64,000 bases of DNA, taken from NCBI GenBank assembly GCA_003569125.1, contig BGOG01000004.1, forward strand, positions 1 to 64,000, given 5' to 3'. Under the pieces are notes generated by a model. It was not told where the DNA came from and did not search any database. It worked only from the letters and a program-made list of their open reading frames with translations. Shown here in pieces: positions 56,909 to 64,000 of this stretch (position 1 is the stretch's first letter; each line of letters opens with the position of its first letter). The position numbers and the translations under genes were made by a program. Source of the DNA: Acidimicrobiaceae bacterium (GTDB lineage: Bacteria > Actinomycetota > Acidimicrobiia > Acidimicrobiales > Ilumatobacteraceae).

Positions 56909-58030
56909 TCACAATAATGCCGCTGAATAGGCTTCGACTAAATCGTTGCCAGAATTTTCAATCGAATAATGTTTCGCACGAAGTTTGCCAGCAGCAACGA
57001 ATTTTTCGCGTTGTGTTTGAACGATTTGCAATGCGTCAGACCATGCATCAAATTCAAGGGGCAAAACCAAACCGGCGTCACCCACAACTTCGGGTAGTGA
57101 CGCGCAGTTGCTGGCAATTACGGGCGTACCGACGATCATTGCTTCGATCACGGGTGCACCGAAACCCTCATACAAACTCGGAAACACCAGTGCAAGCGAA
57201 AGTTTCAGCAAACCATCGCGATCGCCATCGCTGACACGGCCCATGCGCATAACTCTGTCGTCGAGATTGAGTCGGCGAACTTCACGCATGAACTCTTCTT
57301 CGGCTCGACCTTTGCCGCCAGCACAGACCAGCACCAGGTCTTTATCAGTCCAGTGCAGTTTCATTAGTTGCAATAAAAACTTGTGATTTTTGTGCGGATG
57401 AGTGATCGCTGGCAAAAAAATCACTTTTTTAGATTCAAGGCGAAAACGTCGGCGCAACTCTTCTTGGCTTGTTGAATCTTTGCCAAGAACCGAATCTACG
57501 CCGTGTCTGACTACCCGCAGTTTTTCGACGGGCAGATTGAATCCACTAATCAATCGATCGCGCACGTAACCACTTGGAGTCGTTATGACCGTTGCTCGAT
57601 TTAAAGAACTCGGCACGACTTTGCGCAGATACGCCAACCTGACTCGGCTGAAATTCTCGGGAAACGAAAGATACTGCACATCGTGCATCGTTAAAATCGT
57701 TTTTCGCGGACCAAGTCTTGGCATCGTTCCACCGCCGTGGTGAATCGCGTCAAACTTACGAGACTTGATCGCCAGCCAAGTTTGTTCAAGTGCGATTCGT
57801 GCCAACCGAGCACCGCGATGTGCCGGGGCCTCTACACACTCATAGATCGAGGCAAGTTCGGGGTGATGTAGTGCGAAATCTTTCTGAACAAACAATGTGA
57901 CTTGATAATCATGCTTTGCTTTTTCGTTCAATGACAGACCCATCAACTGCCTTAACAAATATTCTTGCGAGCCGCCGACTTGCCCGGTGCGCAACCACAA
58001 TAAGTTCACGGCGATTTGTTTTTTCTTCAC
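56909..58030 (-). CDS. GT4-family glycosyltransferase
   Basis: 373 residues. The N-terminal half has WLRTGQVGGSQEYLLRQL, LTMHDVQYLSFPENFS and TPSGYVRDRLISGFNLP. The C-terminal donor domain has LPAITHPHKNHKFLLQLM, LALVFPSLYEGFGAPVIEAMIVGTPVIASNCASLPEV (the ExFGxxxxE nucleotide-sugar motif) and GLVLPLEFDAW. This wording matches mannosyl/rhamnosyl-type GT4 enzymes. The true acceptor is unknown. It overlaps the upstream GT4 gene by 4 bases and is followed by the WbuB-like gene. Confidence 0.88.
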   Translation of the reverse strand: MKKKQIAVNLLWLRTGQVGGSQEYLLRQLMGLSLNEKAKHDYQVTLFVQKDFALHHPELASIYECVEAPAHRGARLARIALEQTWLAIKSRKFDAIHHGGGTMPRLGPRKTILTMHDVQYLSFPENFSRVRLAYLRKVVPSSLNRATVITTPSGYVRDRLISGFNLPVEKLRVVRHGVDSVLGKDSTSQEELRRRFRLESKKVIFLPAITHPHKNHKFLLQLMKLHWTDKDLVLVCAGGKGRAEEEFMREVRRLNLDDRVMRMGRVSDGDRDGLLKLSLALVFPSLYEGFGAPVIEAMIVGTPVIASNCASLPEVVGDAGLVLPLEFDAWSDALQIVQTQREKFVAAGKLRAKHYSIENSGNDLVEAYSAALL

Positions 58031-59133
58031 CCGACTACCTGATCATAAATAGATGCGGTGCGTAACGCCGATTGATTCCATGTCATTTCTGCAGCGCGCT
58101 TATAGCCGAGCTCAACCAAAGTATTTTTTTGGCTCAAAGCGTTGACAACACCGTCGGCGATACTTGACAAATCGAGCGGATCGACAAGCATCGCGGCGTT
58201 ACCGGCAACTTCTTGGGTCGATGAACCACGACTCGTCACAACTGGCACACCGCAACTCATCGCTTCGAGAATCGGCAAACCAAAACCCTCCATAAGAGAT
58301 GGATAACAAAATGCCTCTGCATTCGAATAGACGACACCCAGATCGCCCGACTCGACAAAACCCAAAAATTTTACGCGCGGAGATTTTTGAGTCGATGTTT
58401 TCGATTTATTGTCGGTCATCGACTCGACTTGTACATCTCCCCAGCCAGCGGCGCCAACGACAACTAGTTGTGGCACCGAGTCACCGAGAGTTTCAAGAGC
58501 GGCCACTAGTCGCGACAGGTTTTTGCGCGGCTCCAGCGTGCCGACGAACAAAAGGTACTCGCCCGACAAACCCAAACGGCTGAGAACTTGTGCCGGGTTT
58601 GGCGCGACAACCGGCGCGTTCACCCCGAGCGGCACATGGCACAAACGATCGGCCGAAAAACCAAATTCAAGACAGTCATCTAGCGTCGCTTGTGACGAAC
58701 ACAACAAAATTTCAGCGTGCTTCAACAATATTTTCAAACTTCGCCGAAACACAGAATTGCCACGACGACTGAAAAATTCTGGATACTTCAAAAATGCCAA
58801 GTCATGTATCGTCGCGATCATTTTTGCACGCGACGCAAACGGAATTATCGATGTGCAGTGCAAAAGATCAACCTCGCCAGTCGCCCGCTCGACGCGTGGG
58901 GCACGAAAACGCAGTGACGTCTCGTAAAGCGCGGCCCCGTGCAATGCGAGTTGTTGAACTTTTATCGGTGGCGCATATGACGAGGCTGGTTCACCTTTGT
59001 TGTTTCCGGCGACACCAATGAGTTGCACATCGGGTCGCGCCACCGACAATGCTTTGGCGATTTCGATTGCCGATGTGGCGGTTCCGCCTGGCACTCGGTG
59101 CCAACATTGCTCCAATGAGTAGGCCACCCGCAC
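58027..59133 (-). CDS. GT4-family glycosyltransferase
   Basis: About 368 residues from GTG 59133 (VRVAYSLEQCWHRVPGGTATSAIE), preferred to the longer frame to 59211, whose first 26 residues look unlike a GT start. IATIHDLAFLKYPEFFSRRG and CSSQATLDDCLEFGFSADRL form the N-terminal domain; LFVGTLEPRKNLSRLVAALE and SLMEGFGLPILEAMSCGVPVVTSRGSSTQEVAGNAAMLVDP form the donor domain with the EGFGLPxLE motif. It is first of three tandem GT4 genes and divergent from GDP-fucose synthase. Confidence 0.87.
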   Translation of the reverse strand: MRVAYSLEQCWHRVPGGTATSAIEIAKALSVARPDVQLIGVAGNNKGEPASSYAPPIKVQQLALHGAALYETSLRFRAPRVERATGEVDLLHCTSIIPFASRAKMIATIHDLAFLKYPEFFSRRGNSVFRRSLKILLKHAEILLCSSQATLDDCLEFGFSADRLCHVPLGVNAPVVAPNPAQVLSRLGLSGEYLLFVGTLEPRKNLSRLVAALETLGDSVPQLVVVGAAGWGDVQVESMTDNKSKTSTQKSPRVKFLGFVESGDLGVVYSNAEAFCYPSLMEGFGLPILEAMSCGVPVVTSRGSSTQEVAGNAAMLVDPLDLSSIADGVVNALSQKNTLVELGYKRAAEMTWNQSALRTASIYDQVVG

Positions 59134-59253
59134 ACCTTCTATTCTGCCCGTCTTGGCTTCGTATCGGGTGAACAGCCAACATTGCCTTGCCGATATTCGC
59201 CAACACAGCATTCATAAGCACAGCATTTTCGGTCGTACGATGTAGATATCCGT

Positions 59254-60231
59254 ATGAGCGAAAAGTCTTCATCGCCGAAATTCTGGAAAGACCGAGTTGT
59301 GGTCGTCACCGGTGGAAACGGGTTTCTCGGTCGCAATGTCGTGGATGCTTTCACCCAGGCTGGCGCAAAAGTCGTCGCACCGCGTCGCACTGAAGCAGAT
59401 CTGACACAACCAGGTGTCGCCCTCGAACTATTCAAAAAACACAAACCGAGCCATGTCGTACATCTCGCGGCGCGAGTCGGTGGCATCGGCTACAACCAGG
59501 TTGCGCCTGCTCCGCTTTATCTCGACAACTTGATGATGGGTACGAATACCATCGAGGCCGCGCGAGCAACCAGCGTTGAAAAAACGATTTTGCTCGGCAC
59601 CGTGTGCAGTTATCCAAAATTTACTCCGGTGCCGTTTCGTGAAGAATCAATTTGGGATGGATACCCCGAAGAAACTAACGCCCCCTACGGCATCGCCAAA
59701 AAGGCGTTGCTGGTTCACGCTCAAGTCAACGCCCAACAATACGGTCAGCGTTTTGCGTTTCTGATCCCGACAAATTTGTTCGGCCCCGGAGACAAGTTTC
59801 ATCCCGATGTATCACATGTGATTCCGGCGCTGATCAAAAAATGTGTCGAGGCCAAGGAGCAAAACCTTGACAAGATTTCTGTGTGGGGAACGGGTTCGGC
59901 AAGTCGAGACTATTTATATGTCAAAGATGCCGCACGCGCAATTCTTTTGGCTGGAGAACTTCACGATTCAAGTGAGCCACTCAATCTTGGCAACAACCGC
60001 GAAATTACGATCCGTGAAACTGCCGAGACGATCGCGCGACTAGTTGGTTTTACCGGCGAACTTGTCTGGGATTCATCTCGACCAGATGGCCAACCTCGTC
60101 GCCGTGTCGATGCGTCTCGGGCCGAGCGCGAACTTGGATGGCACGCCACGATGGATTTCGAAGATGGTTTACGCGAAACAGTGAAGTGGTTTATTGCCAA
60201 TCGTCAAGAAGCGTTGCTTCTACCGTCTTAA
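59254..60231 (+). CDS. fcl: GDP-L-fucose synthase
   Basis: 325 residues. The NADP site is TGGNGFLGRNVVDAF. HLAARVGGIGYNQVAPAPLYLDNLMMGTN is the GDP-fucose synthase signature, with Ser in LLGTVCSYPKF and the catalytic Tyr-Lys in APYGIAKKALLVHAQ. PTNLFGPGDKFHPDVSHVIPALI follows. It epimerises and reduces GDP-4-keto-6-deoxymannose to GDP-L-fucose, completing the route begun by gmd at 50232. The start MSEKSSSPKFW at 59254 precedes the fold by 15 residues. The rhomboid gene begins 6 bases after its stop. Confidence 0.94.
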   Translation: MSEKSSSPKFWKDRVVVVTGGNGFLGRNVVDAFTQAGAKVVAPRRTEADLTQPGVALELFKKHKPSHVVHLAARVGGIGYNQVAPAPLYLDNLMMGTNTIEAARATSVEKTILLGTVCSYPKFTPVPFREESIWDGYPEETNAPYGIAKKALLVHAQVNAQQYGQRFAFLIPTNLFGPGDKFHPDVSHVIPALIKKCVEAKEQNLDKISVWGTGSASRDYLYVKDAARAILLAGELHDSSEPLNLGNNREITIRETAETIARLVGFTGELVWDSSRPDGQPRRRVDASRAERELGWHATMDFEDGLRETVKWFIANRQEALLLPS

Positions 60232-60236
60232 TTGTT

Positions 60237-61028
60237 GTGACTTTTCCTCCACCACAAGTTCCACCGCCACTACCGCGTGCCAATCAGTCGGCACCCAAAA
60301 GTGCAGAGCCACTGCGCGAACAGAATTCTTCAAAGCGCACGAATAATCCACCGCCACCATTTAAAAAATCGTCACGTCAAAGAACACGAGGAAGCGCAAG
60401 AGCTAGTCAAACTAGTTTTACCAATGCGATTGTTTCAATCAATGTCGGTCTGTATTTGTGGATGTCGATATCAAATTTCGGGGCGACATCGAACAATTTC
60501 GTTATTTCAAAATACTTTCTCGAACAAGGTGAGTGGTATCGATTAATTAGTTGTGGGTTTGTGCACTTTGGTTTGTTTCATGTCGCAATGAACATGATGC
60601 TCGCCTATCAACTCGGCCAAATGTTTGAACCAAGAATCGGCTCATTGCGTTTTGGATTGCTTTATTTCACGTCACTTCTAGGTGGATCGGTCGGCGCCCT
60701 TGTGCTGAGCCCGAATGCCATGACTGGCGGAGCATCTGGGGCCGTGTTTGGACTAATGGCAGCAGCGATAGTTGGCATGCGCCACGAAGGTCTCAACCCG
60801 ATGCGCAGTGGCCTTGGTTTGACTTTCGTGATCAACTTGGTGATCACACTCACGATTCCGGGGATATCAATCGGCGGTCACTTTGGTGGTGCCATAACCG
60901 GTGCCATCTGCGGTGCCGTTGTGCTGGCGCCGAATAGTTGGCGATTGCCGAGGTGGCTTGGCATCGTCGTGCCGTGCGCACTCAGTTTGGCTTTGATTTA
61001 TCTCGCAATTAATTTTGTTAACGCGTAA
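60237..61028 (+). CDS. Rhomboid family intramembrane serine protease
   Basis: About 263 residues from GTG 60237. A Pro/Ser-rich cytoplasmic tail of 60 residues precedes six hydrophobic helices. The catalytic Ser is in TGGASGAVFGLMAA, the His in GGHFGGAITGAICG, and the oxyanion HxxxN motif is HFGLFHVAMNMM. WYRLISCGFVHFG is the conserved loop-1 region. It cleaves transmembrane segments of other proteins; targets are not known. An open frame upstream runs through the end of fcl but this start fits the family. Confidence 0.9.
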   Translation: MTFPPPQVPPPLPRANQSAPKSAEPLREQNSSKRTNNPPPPFKKSSRQRTRGSARASQTSFTNAIVSINVGLYLWMSISNFGATSNNFVISKYFLEQGEWYRLISCGFVHFGLFHVAMNMMLAYQLGQMFEPRIGSLRFGLLYFTSLLGGSVGALVLSPNAMTGGASGAVFGLMAAAIVGMRHEGLNPMRSGLGLTFVINLVITLTIPGISIGGHFGGAITGAICGAVVLAPNSWRLPRWLGIVVPCALSLALIYLAINFVNA

Positions 61029-61051
61029 CACCCTGTCGCTACTGTTTGGCA

Positions 61052-61450
61052 ATGCTTGAAACTATTAAACCACCGATCGACGTACCTCGCGCCCATTTAG
61101 ACCCAATCACAACCCTTTCAGAAAAATTGGCGGTATTTTCTTTGGCGTTGATGCGACCGCTGCGTCACGAAACAATTGTTTTATGTTGCGACGCAACTCA
61201 GCGTGGCGTCGGTATTTTTGCTTTTGACACAAAACTAAAAATCACGGAAATTATCGATCGCATAATCGGTTCGGCAATCAACATCGAATCTGTGGCGACA
61301 ATTTCGCTATGCACCTCTCGTGCGGGTGGCGGTCCATTAGCAACTGACAAATCACAATTTTCTGCTGCCAAAACTCGCTGTCAAAATGCAGGCATCGCCC
61401 TTACCGACTGGTTTTTAGTCGCCCGTGGCGACGTTCAAGTGCTTAATTAA
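61052..61450 (+). CDS. Uncharacterised 132-residue protein
   Basis: From ATG 61052 (MLETIKPPIDVPRAHLDP). The fold looks alpha/beta: HETIVLCCDATQRGVGIFAFD, then IDRIIGSAINIESVATISLCTSRAGGGPL, then NAGIALTDWFLVARGDVQVL. The last phrase recalls the end of RadC-type JAB domains, but the catalytic HxH is missing. I do not assign a function. It follows the rhomboid gene by 23 bases and its TAA overlaps the stop of the FmdB-like gene on the other strand. Confidence 0.55.
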   Translation: MLETIKPPIDVPRAHLDPITTLSEKLAVFSLALMRPLRHETIVLCCDATQRGVGIFAFDTKLKITEIIDRIIGSAINIESVATISLCTSRAGGGPLATDKSQFSAAKTRCQNAGIALTDWFLVARGDVQVLN

Positions 61451-61674
61451 CTATGGCAACCGCAGCCAGAACCGCAACCGCCCATTTTTGGCGCTGGCAT
61501 TGAGGGTGCAGCACTGGCGCTAGATCCGCCACCTACCGAGGCAAAAACCGAGAGCAACCGGACAGAATTTTCGTGACCTTGCGAGCATTTGGCTGGTTCG
61601 TTTGCCTGCGACATCGAACGACGTTCTTCAAAAGTTTGATCACATGTTCGGCAACGAAACTCGTAAACGGGCAT
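61447..61674 (-). CDS. FmdB-type zinc-ribbon protein
   Basis: 75 residues. MPVYEFRCRTCDQTFEERRSM is the FmdB family start, with CRTC as the first Cys pair and CSQGHE as the second half, forming a zinc ribbon. A Gly/Ser/Ala linker leads to a Cys-rich tail GGCGSGCGCHS. Such proteins are proposed regulators of formamidase or amide operons, but most members are orphan. Its start lies 88 bases from the divergent DUF3039 gene. Confidence 0.9.
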   Translation of the reverse strand: MPVYEFRCRTCDQTFEERRSMSQANEPAKCSQGHENSVRLLSVFASVGGGSSASAAPSMPAPKMGGCGSGCGCHS

Positions 61675-61762
61675 TGGCTCATTCTAGATGCAGCCGAACA
61701 TGGTTTAATGAATTGTGCGCTTAACAGCAATTTCAAACGTGATACCGGGCGTGATTTAAGTC

Positions 61763-62056
61763 GTGATATCAAATATTGAAACCTTGCCGAGTACGGTCAT
61801 CGAGCAGCAAACAGAACTTGTTCTGCAAACTGGCAAGCCGTTGGTTGCCCATATCGTCAAAACAGAAAAAGACGAATCTGCTGCGGCCAAAGTTTTAGAA
61901 GCCCGAATCAACGGCACACCGATTGAAGCACTGTGTGGCCATGTTTGGGTGCCGTCACGCGACCCGAAACAGTTGCCGATGTGCCAAGCGTGCAAAGAAA
62001 TCTACGAGATGTATCGAGGCTTCAACGACGAACTCAACGAACAGCCCAGCGAATAA
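61763..62056 (+). CDS. DUF3039 family protein
   Basis: 97 residues from GTG 61763. The C-terminal part, INGTPIEALCGHVWVPSRDPKQLPMCQACKEIYEMYRGF, is the DUF3039 signature with CGHVW and CQAC (likely metal-binding Cys/His). It is a conserved actinobacterial orphan of unknown function. It is divergent from the FmdB-type gene and 10 bases upstream of the LysE-type exporter. No catalytic motif is visible. Confidence 0.88.
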   Translation: MISNIETLPSTVIEQQTELVLQTGKPLVAHIVKTEKDESAAAKVLEARINGTPIEALCGHVWVPSRDPKQLPMCQACKEIYEMYRGFNDELNEQPSE

Positions 62057-62066
62057 AATTATCTGA

Positions 62067-62693
62067 ATGCCTGATATCAACTCGCTTATTTCGTTTGCGA
62101 TTGCCTCGGTTGCACTGCTGGTGATTCCGGGCCCTGCTGTTCTATACATCATCAATCGAAGCGTGTCTGATGGGCGAACAATTGGATACGCGGGTGTGGT
62201 TGGCATTGAACTCGGAACATTCATGCATGTTTTGGCCGCGACCGTTGGTTTGTCGGCAATTCTTGCTGCATCACCTAACGCATTCAATGCCGTGAAATAT
62301 TCTGGTGCGGGGTATCTAGTGTTCGTTGGTTTGCGCACACTGTCACGCAAGCCCGCAGCGATTGATTCGTCGGCCATATCTATGACCAGGATCCAAGCAT
62401 TTCGTCAAGGTTTTGTGATCAACACACTCAACCCAAAAATTGCACTTTTCTTTCTGTCATTTTTACCTCAGTTCATTGATCAAGATAAAAAATCAAATGC
62501 AGTTCAATCTTTGACACTTGGCACAGTATTCGTGATCTGTGGCTTCATCACCGACGGAATCTACGCGCTTACTGCAAGCTCACTGCGCGAAGTTCTCGTC
62601 AAAGGCAAAGCGTTGCCATTTGTTCAGCGTTATATCGCCGGAGTTGTATTCATCGGGCTCGGCCTGGTCGCCGCGTTAGCGAAAGTCTCTTGA
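62067..62693 (+). CDS. LysE/RhtB-family amino-acid exporter
   Basis: 208 residues with six hydrophobic helices. IPGPAVLYIINRSVSDGRTIGYAGVVGIELGTF is the LysE/RhtB signature, with GYLVFVGLRTLS and the second-half FRQGFVINTLNPKIALFFLSFLPQF. Such proteins export lysine, homoserine, threonine or related metabolites. Substrate cannot be read here. It follows the DUF3039 gene by 10 bases and converges on dnaE2, the last 18 bases overlapping. Confidence 0.92.
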   Translation: MPDINSLISFAIASVALLVIPGPAVLYIINRSVSDGRTIGYAGVVGIELGTFMHVLAATVGLSAILAASPNAFNAVKYSGAGYLVFVGLRTLSRKPAAIDSSAISMTRIQAFRQGFVINTLNPKIALFFLSFLPQFIDQDKKSNAVQSLTLGTVFVICGFITDGIYALTASSLREVLVKGKALPFVQRYIAGVVFIGLGLVAALAKVS

Positions 62694-64000
62694 ACTAACT
62701 CCATGAAGATTAATTTTCAGTTCGCTCAAGTGCTCGGCGATGATATTTACTACTCCTTGAACTGACTCGATTCGACCTCTGACTACCAAGGCGGATGCAT
62801 TTAACGAAATGTTGCGAAACCGCCTCCAGCAGCCTTGCGAGACAATCACATTTATCAATCCTGTTTCGTCTTCAAGACTTATAAATGTCACACCCCGCGC
62901 CGTTGACGGCCGTTGACGGTGTGTCACAACGCCACCAACAAAAATTCGTGATCCACTCTCGATGCTGGGCAACTCAATTGCAGTAAGAACACCAAGTTTT
63001 GTCAGCTGAGCGCGAACGAACTGAGTCGGGTGACCATCTGGCGAAACACCCGTTGACCATAAATCACAAATAGATTCTTCGATTGGTTGCATGCCCGGCA
63101 GTTGCGGCGACTCACTGCCAGTTGTGACGCCAGCAAGTCTGTCGGGTCGACTCTGAATCACTGCCCCTGCCGACCACAAAGCATCTCGACGAGATATGTC
63201 AAAACATTGCGTATAGACACCCGCTGTTGCCAATGTTTCGATCTGTGAAAGATTCAGTTGTGGCACACGACGAACTAGGTCTTCCATGCTCGTGAATGGC
63301 CGCGCTGTCTCTATTGCTTGTGCCAGTTCACTACCGATACCACGCACACTAGAAATGCCGAGTCGCAAAGCAAACCCACCGGTTGACTCGTGGCATGGTT
63401 CTAAAGTCGCGTCGGCTTTTGATGCATTCAAATCTGGACTATGTACGACCACTCCGTGCCGACGAGCATCACGCACAAGTGAATGTGGCGACCAAAAACC
63501 CATCGGCTGTGCGTTTAACAACGCCGCATAAAACGCCGCTGGCTCGTGATATTTGATCCATGATGAGGCATAGACAAGATACGCAAAAGAAACAGAATGA
63601 CTTTCTGGAAACCCATAATTCGAAAACGCCTGCATCTTTTCGAAAATCTCATCAGCCACCGGGCCGACAACTCCACGCTGCGACATGCCATCATAAAGTC
63701 GTTGACGAAGCCGCTCCATTCTCAGGTGCGAACGCTTCGAGCCCATTGCCTGACGCAATTCGTCGGCTTGCGTTGCGGTGAACCCTGCAACATCAATCGC
63801 CATTTGCATCAACTGTTCTTGAAACAGTGGTATGCCCAAAGTTTTGCCCAGACTATTTTCTAATAGTGGATGTAAATATGTAACTGGTTCTTCACCGTTG
63901 CGCCGACGAATATATGGATGTACTGATCCACCTTGAATCGGCCCGGGTCGAATCAATGCGACTTCAACGACTAGATCATAAAATCTTCGTGGCTTGAGCC
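62676..64000 (-). CDS. dnaE2: Error-prone DNA polymerase DnaE2 (ImuC), C-terminal part, runs off the window
   Basis: The frame is open from the window edge to the stop at 62676. VVEVALIRPGPIQGGSVHPYIRRRNGEEPVTY and GIPLFQEQLMQMAIDVAGFTATQADELRQAMGSKRS are specific to the DnaE2/ImuC branch. YGFPESHSVSFAYLVYASSW and GFWSPHSLVRDARRHGVVV follow. A helix-hairpin-helix region, then an OB domain near SRIFVGGVVTHRQRPSTARG, complete the C terminus. It performs mutagenic translesion synthesis, usually with ImuA/ImuB. The N-terminal PHP and palm catalytic parts lie beyond the window. Confidence 0.93.
   Translation of the reverse strand, partial: LKPRRFYDLVVEVALIRPGPIQGGSVHPYIRRRNGEEPVTYLHPLLENSLGKTLGIPLFQEQLMQMAIDVAGFTATQADELRQAMGSKRSHLRMERLRQRLYDGMSQRGVVGPVADEIFEKMQAFSNYGFPESHSVSFAYLVYASSWIKYHEPAAFYAALLNAQPMGFWSPHSLVRDARRHGVVVHSPDLNASKADATLEPCHESTGGFALRLGISSVRGIGSELAQAIETARPFTSMEDLVRRVPQLNLSQIETLATAGVYTQCFDISRRDALWSAGAVIQSRPDRLAGVTTGSESPQLPGMQPIEESICDLWSTGVSPDGHPTQFVRAQLTKLGVLTAIELPSIESGSRIFVGGVVTHRQRPSTARGVTFISLEDETGLINVIVSQGCWRRFRNISLNASALVVRGRIESVQGVVNIIAEHLSELKINLHGVSSRDFR

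Overview
The window looks like chromosomal DNA of a moderate-GC actinobacterium, most likely a planktonic member of the Acidimicrobiia (Ilumatobacter-like). The case rests on gene content. It has F420 genes (cofD/cofE) next to a mannose-1-phosphate guanylyltransferase-like gene, a secA-comF-ahcY-phosphomannomutase-DUF3499 neighbourhood that parallels the Mycobacterium secA1-sahH-manB-fbiAB-Rv3264c region, DUF5719 and DUF3039 family proteins, menB, dnaE2 and frequent GTG/TTG starts. This placement is an inference; no rRNA is present.

Layout. 170-3149: a three-gene sulfur-type operon (MBL-rhodanese, MFS transporter, rhodanese), riddled with single-base indels. 3323-3703: tmRNA. 3764-9963: ATP-grasp protein, an AruH/AruI-like arginine-transaminase pair, a cupin, an MFS exporter and an SDR. 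9982-16466 (minus): a complete-looking histidine operon hisI-G-D-C-B-H-F-A, with most junctions overlapping and hisD in frame with hisC. It is preceded by a His-rich leader peptide and an intrinsic terminator, which together form a classical transcription attenuator. 16389-23710: a membrane-anchored molybdopterin oxidoreductase and a five-gene sugar-acid/aldehyde catabolic operon. 23790-27630: a Stf0-type sulfotransferase coupled to menB, an RNA methyltransferase, a truncated globin and an enoyl-CoA hydratase. 27639-33873 (minus): ftsX, ftsE, prfB, secA, comF. 33986-43453: YczE-like protein, ahcY, Trm112-like protein, phosphomannomutase, a large membrane protein, a CPBP protease, DUF3499 and ftsH. 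43479-61028: cell-surface glycan region (thioredoxin-like, DUF5719, giant GT2, flippase, gmd, cofD, cofE, epimerase-like, nucleotidyltransferase, three GT4s, GDP-fucose synthase, rhomboid). 61052-64000: small proteins, a LysE exporter and the 3' part of dnaE2.

How the genes work together. Phosphomannomutase, the guanylyltransferase, Gmd and GDP-fucose synthase make an uninterrupted route from mannose-6-phosphate to GDP-L-fucose. The glycosyltransferases and the flippase beside them plausibly use it for an exported glycan. The his genes are read as one transcript whose leader senses charged tRNA-His.

Data quality. Seven otherwise intact reading frames or junctions outside the first 3 kb are broken by what looks like loss of one base in a short homopolymer, including the essential gene secA. 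These breaks look more like sequence errors than gene decay. No CRISPR array, rRNA, tRNA or insertion sequence was seen, and no gene-free stretch exceeds about 200 bases.
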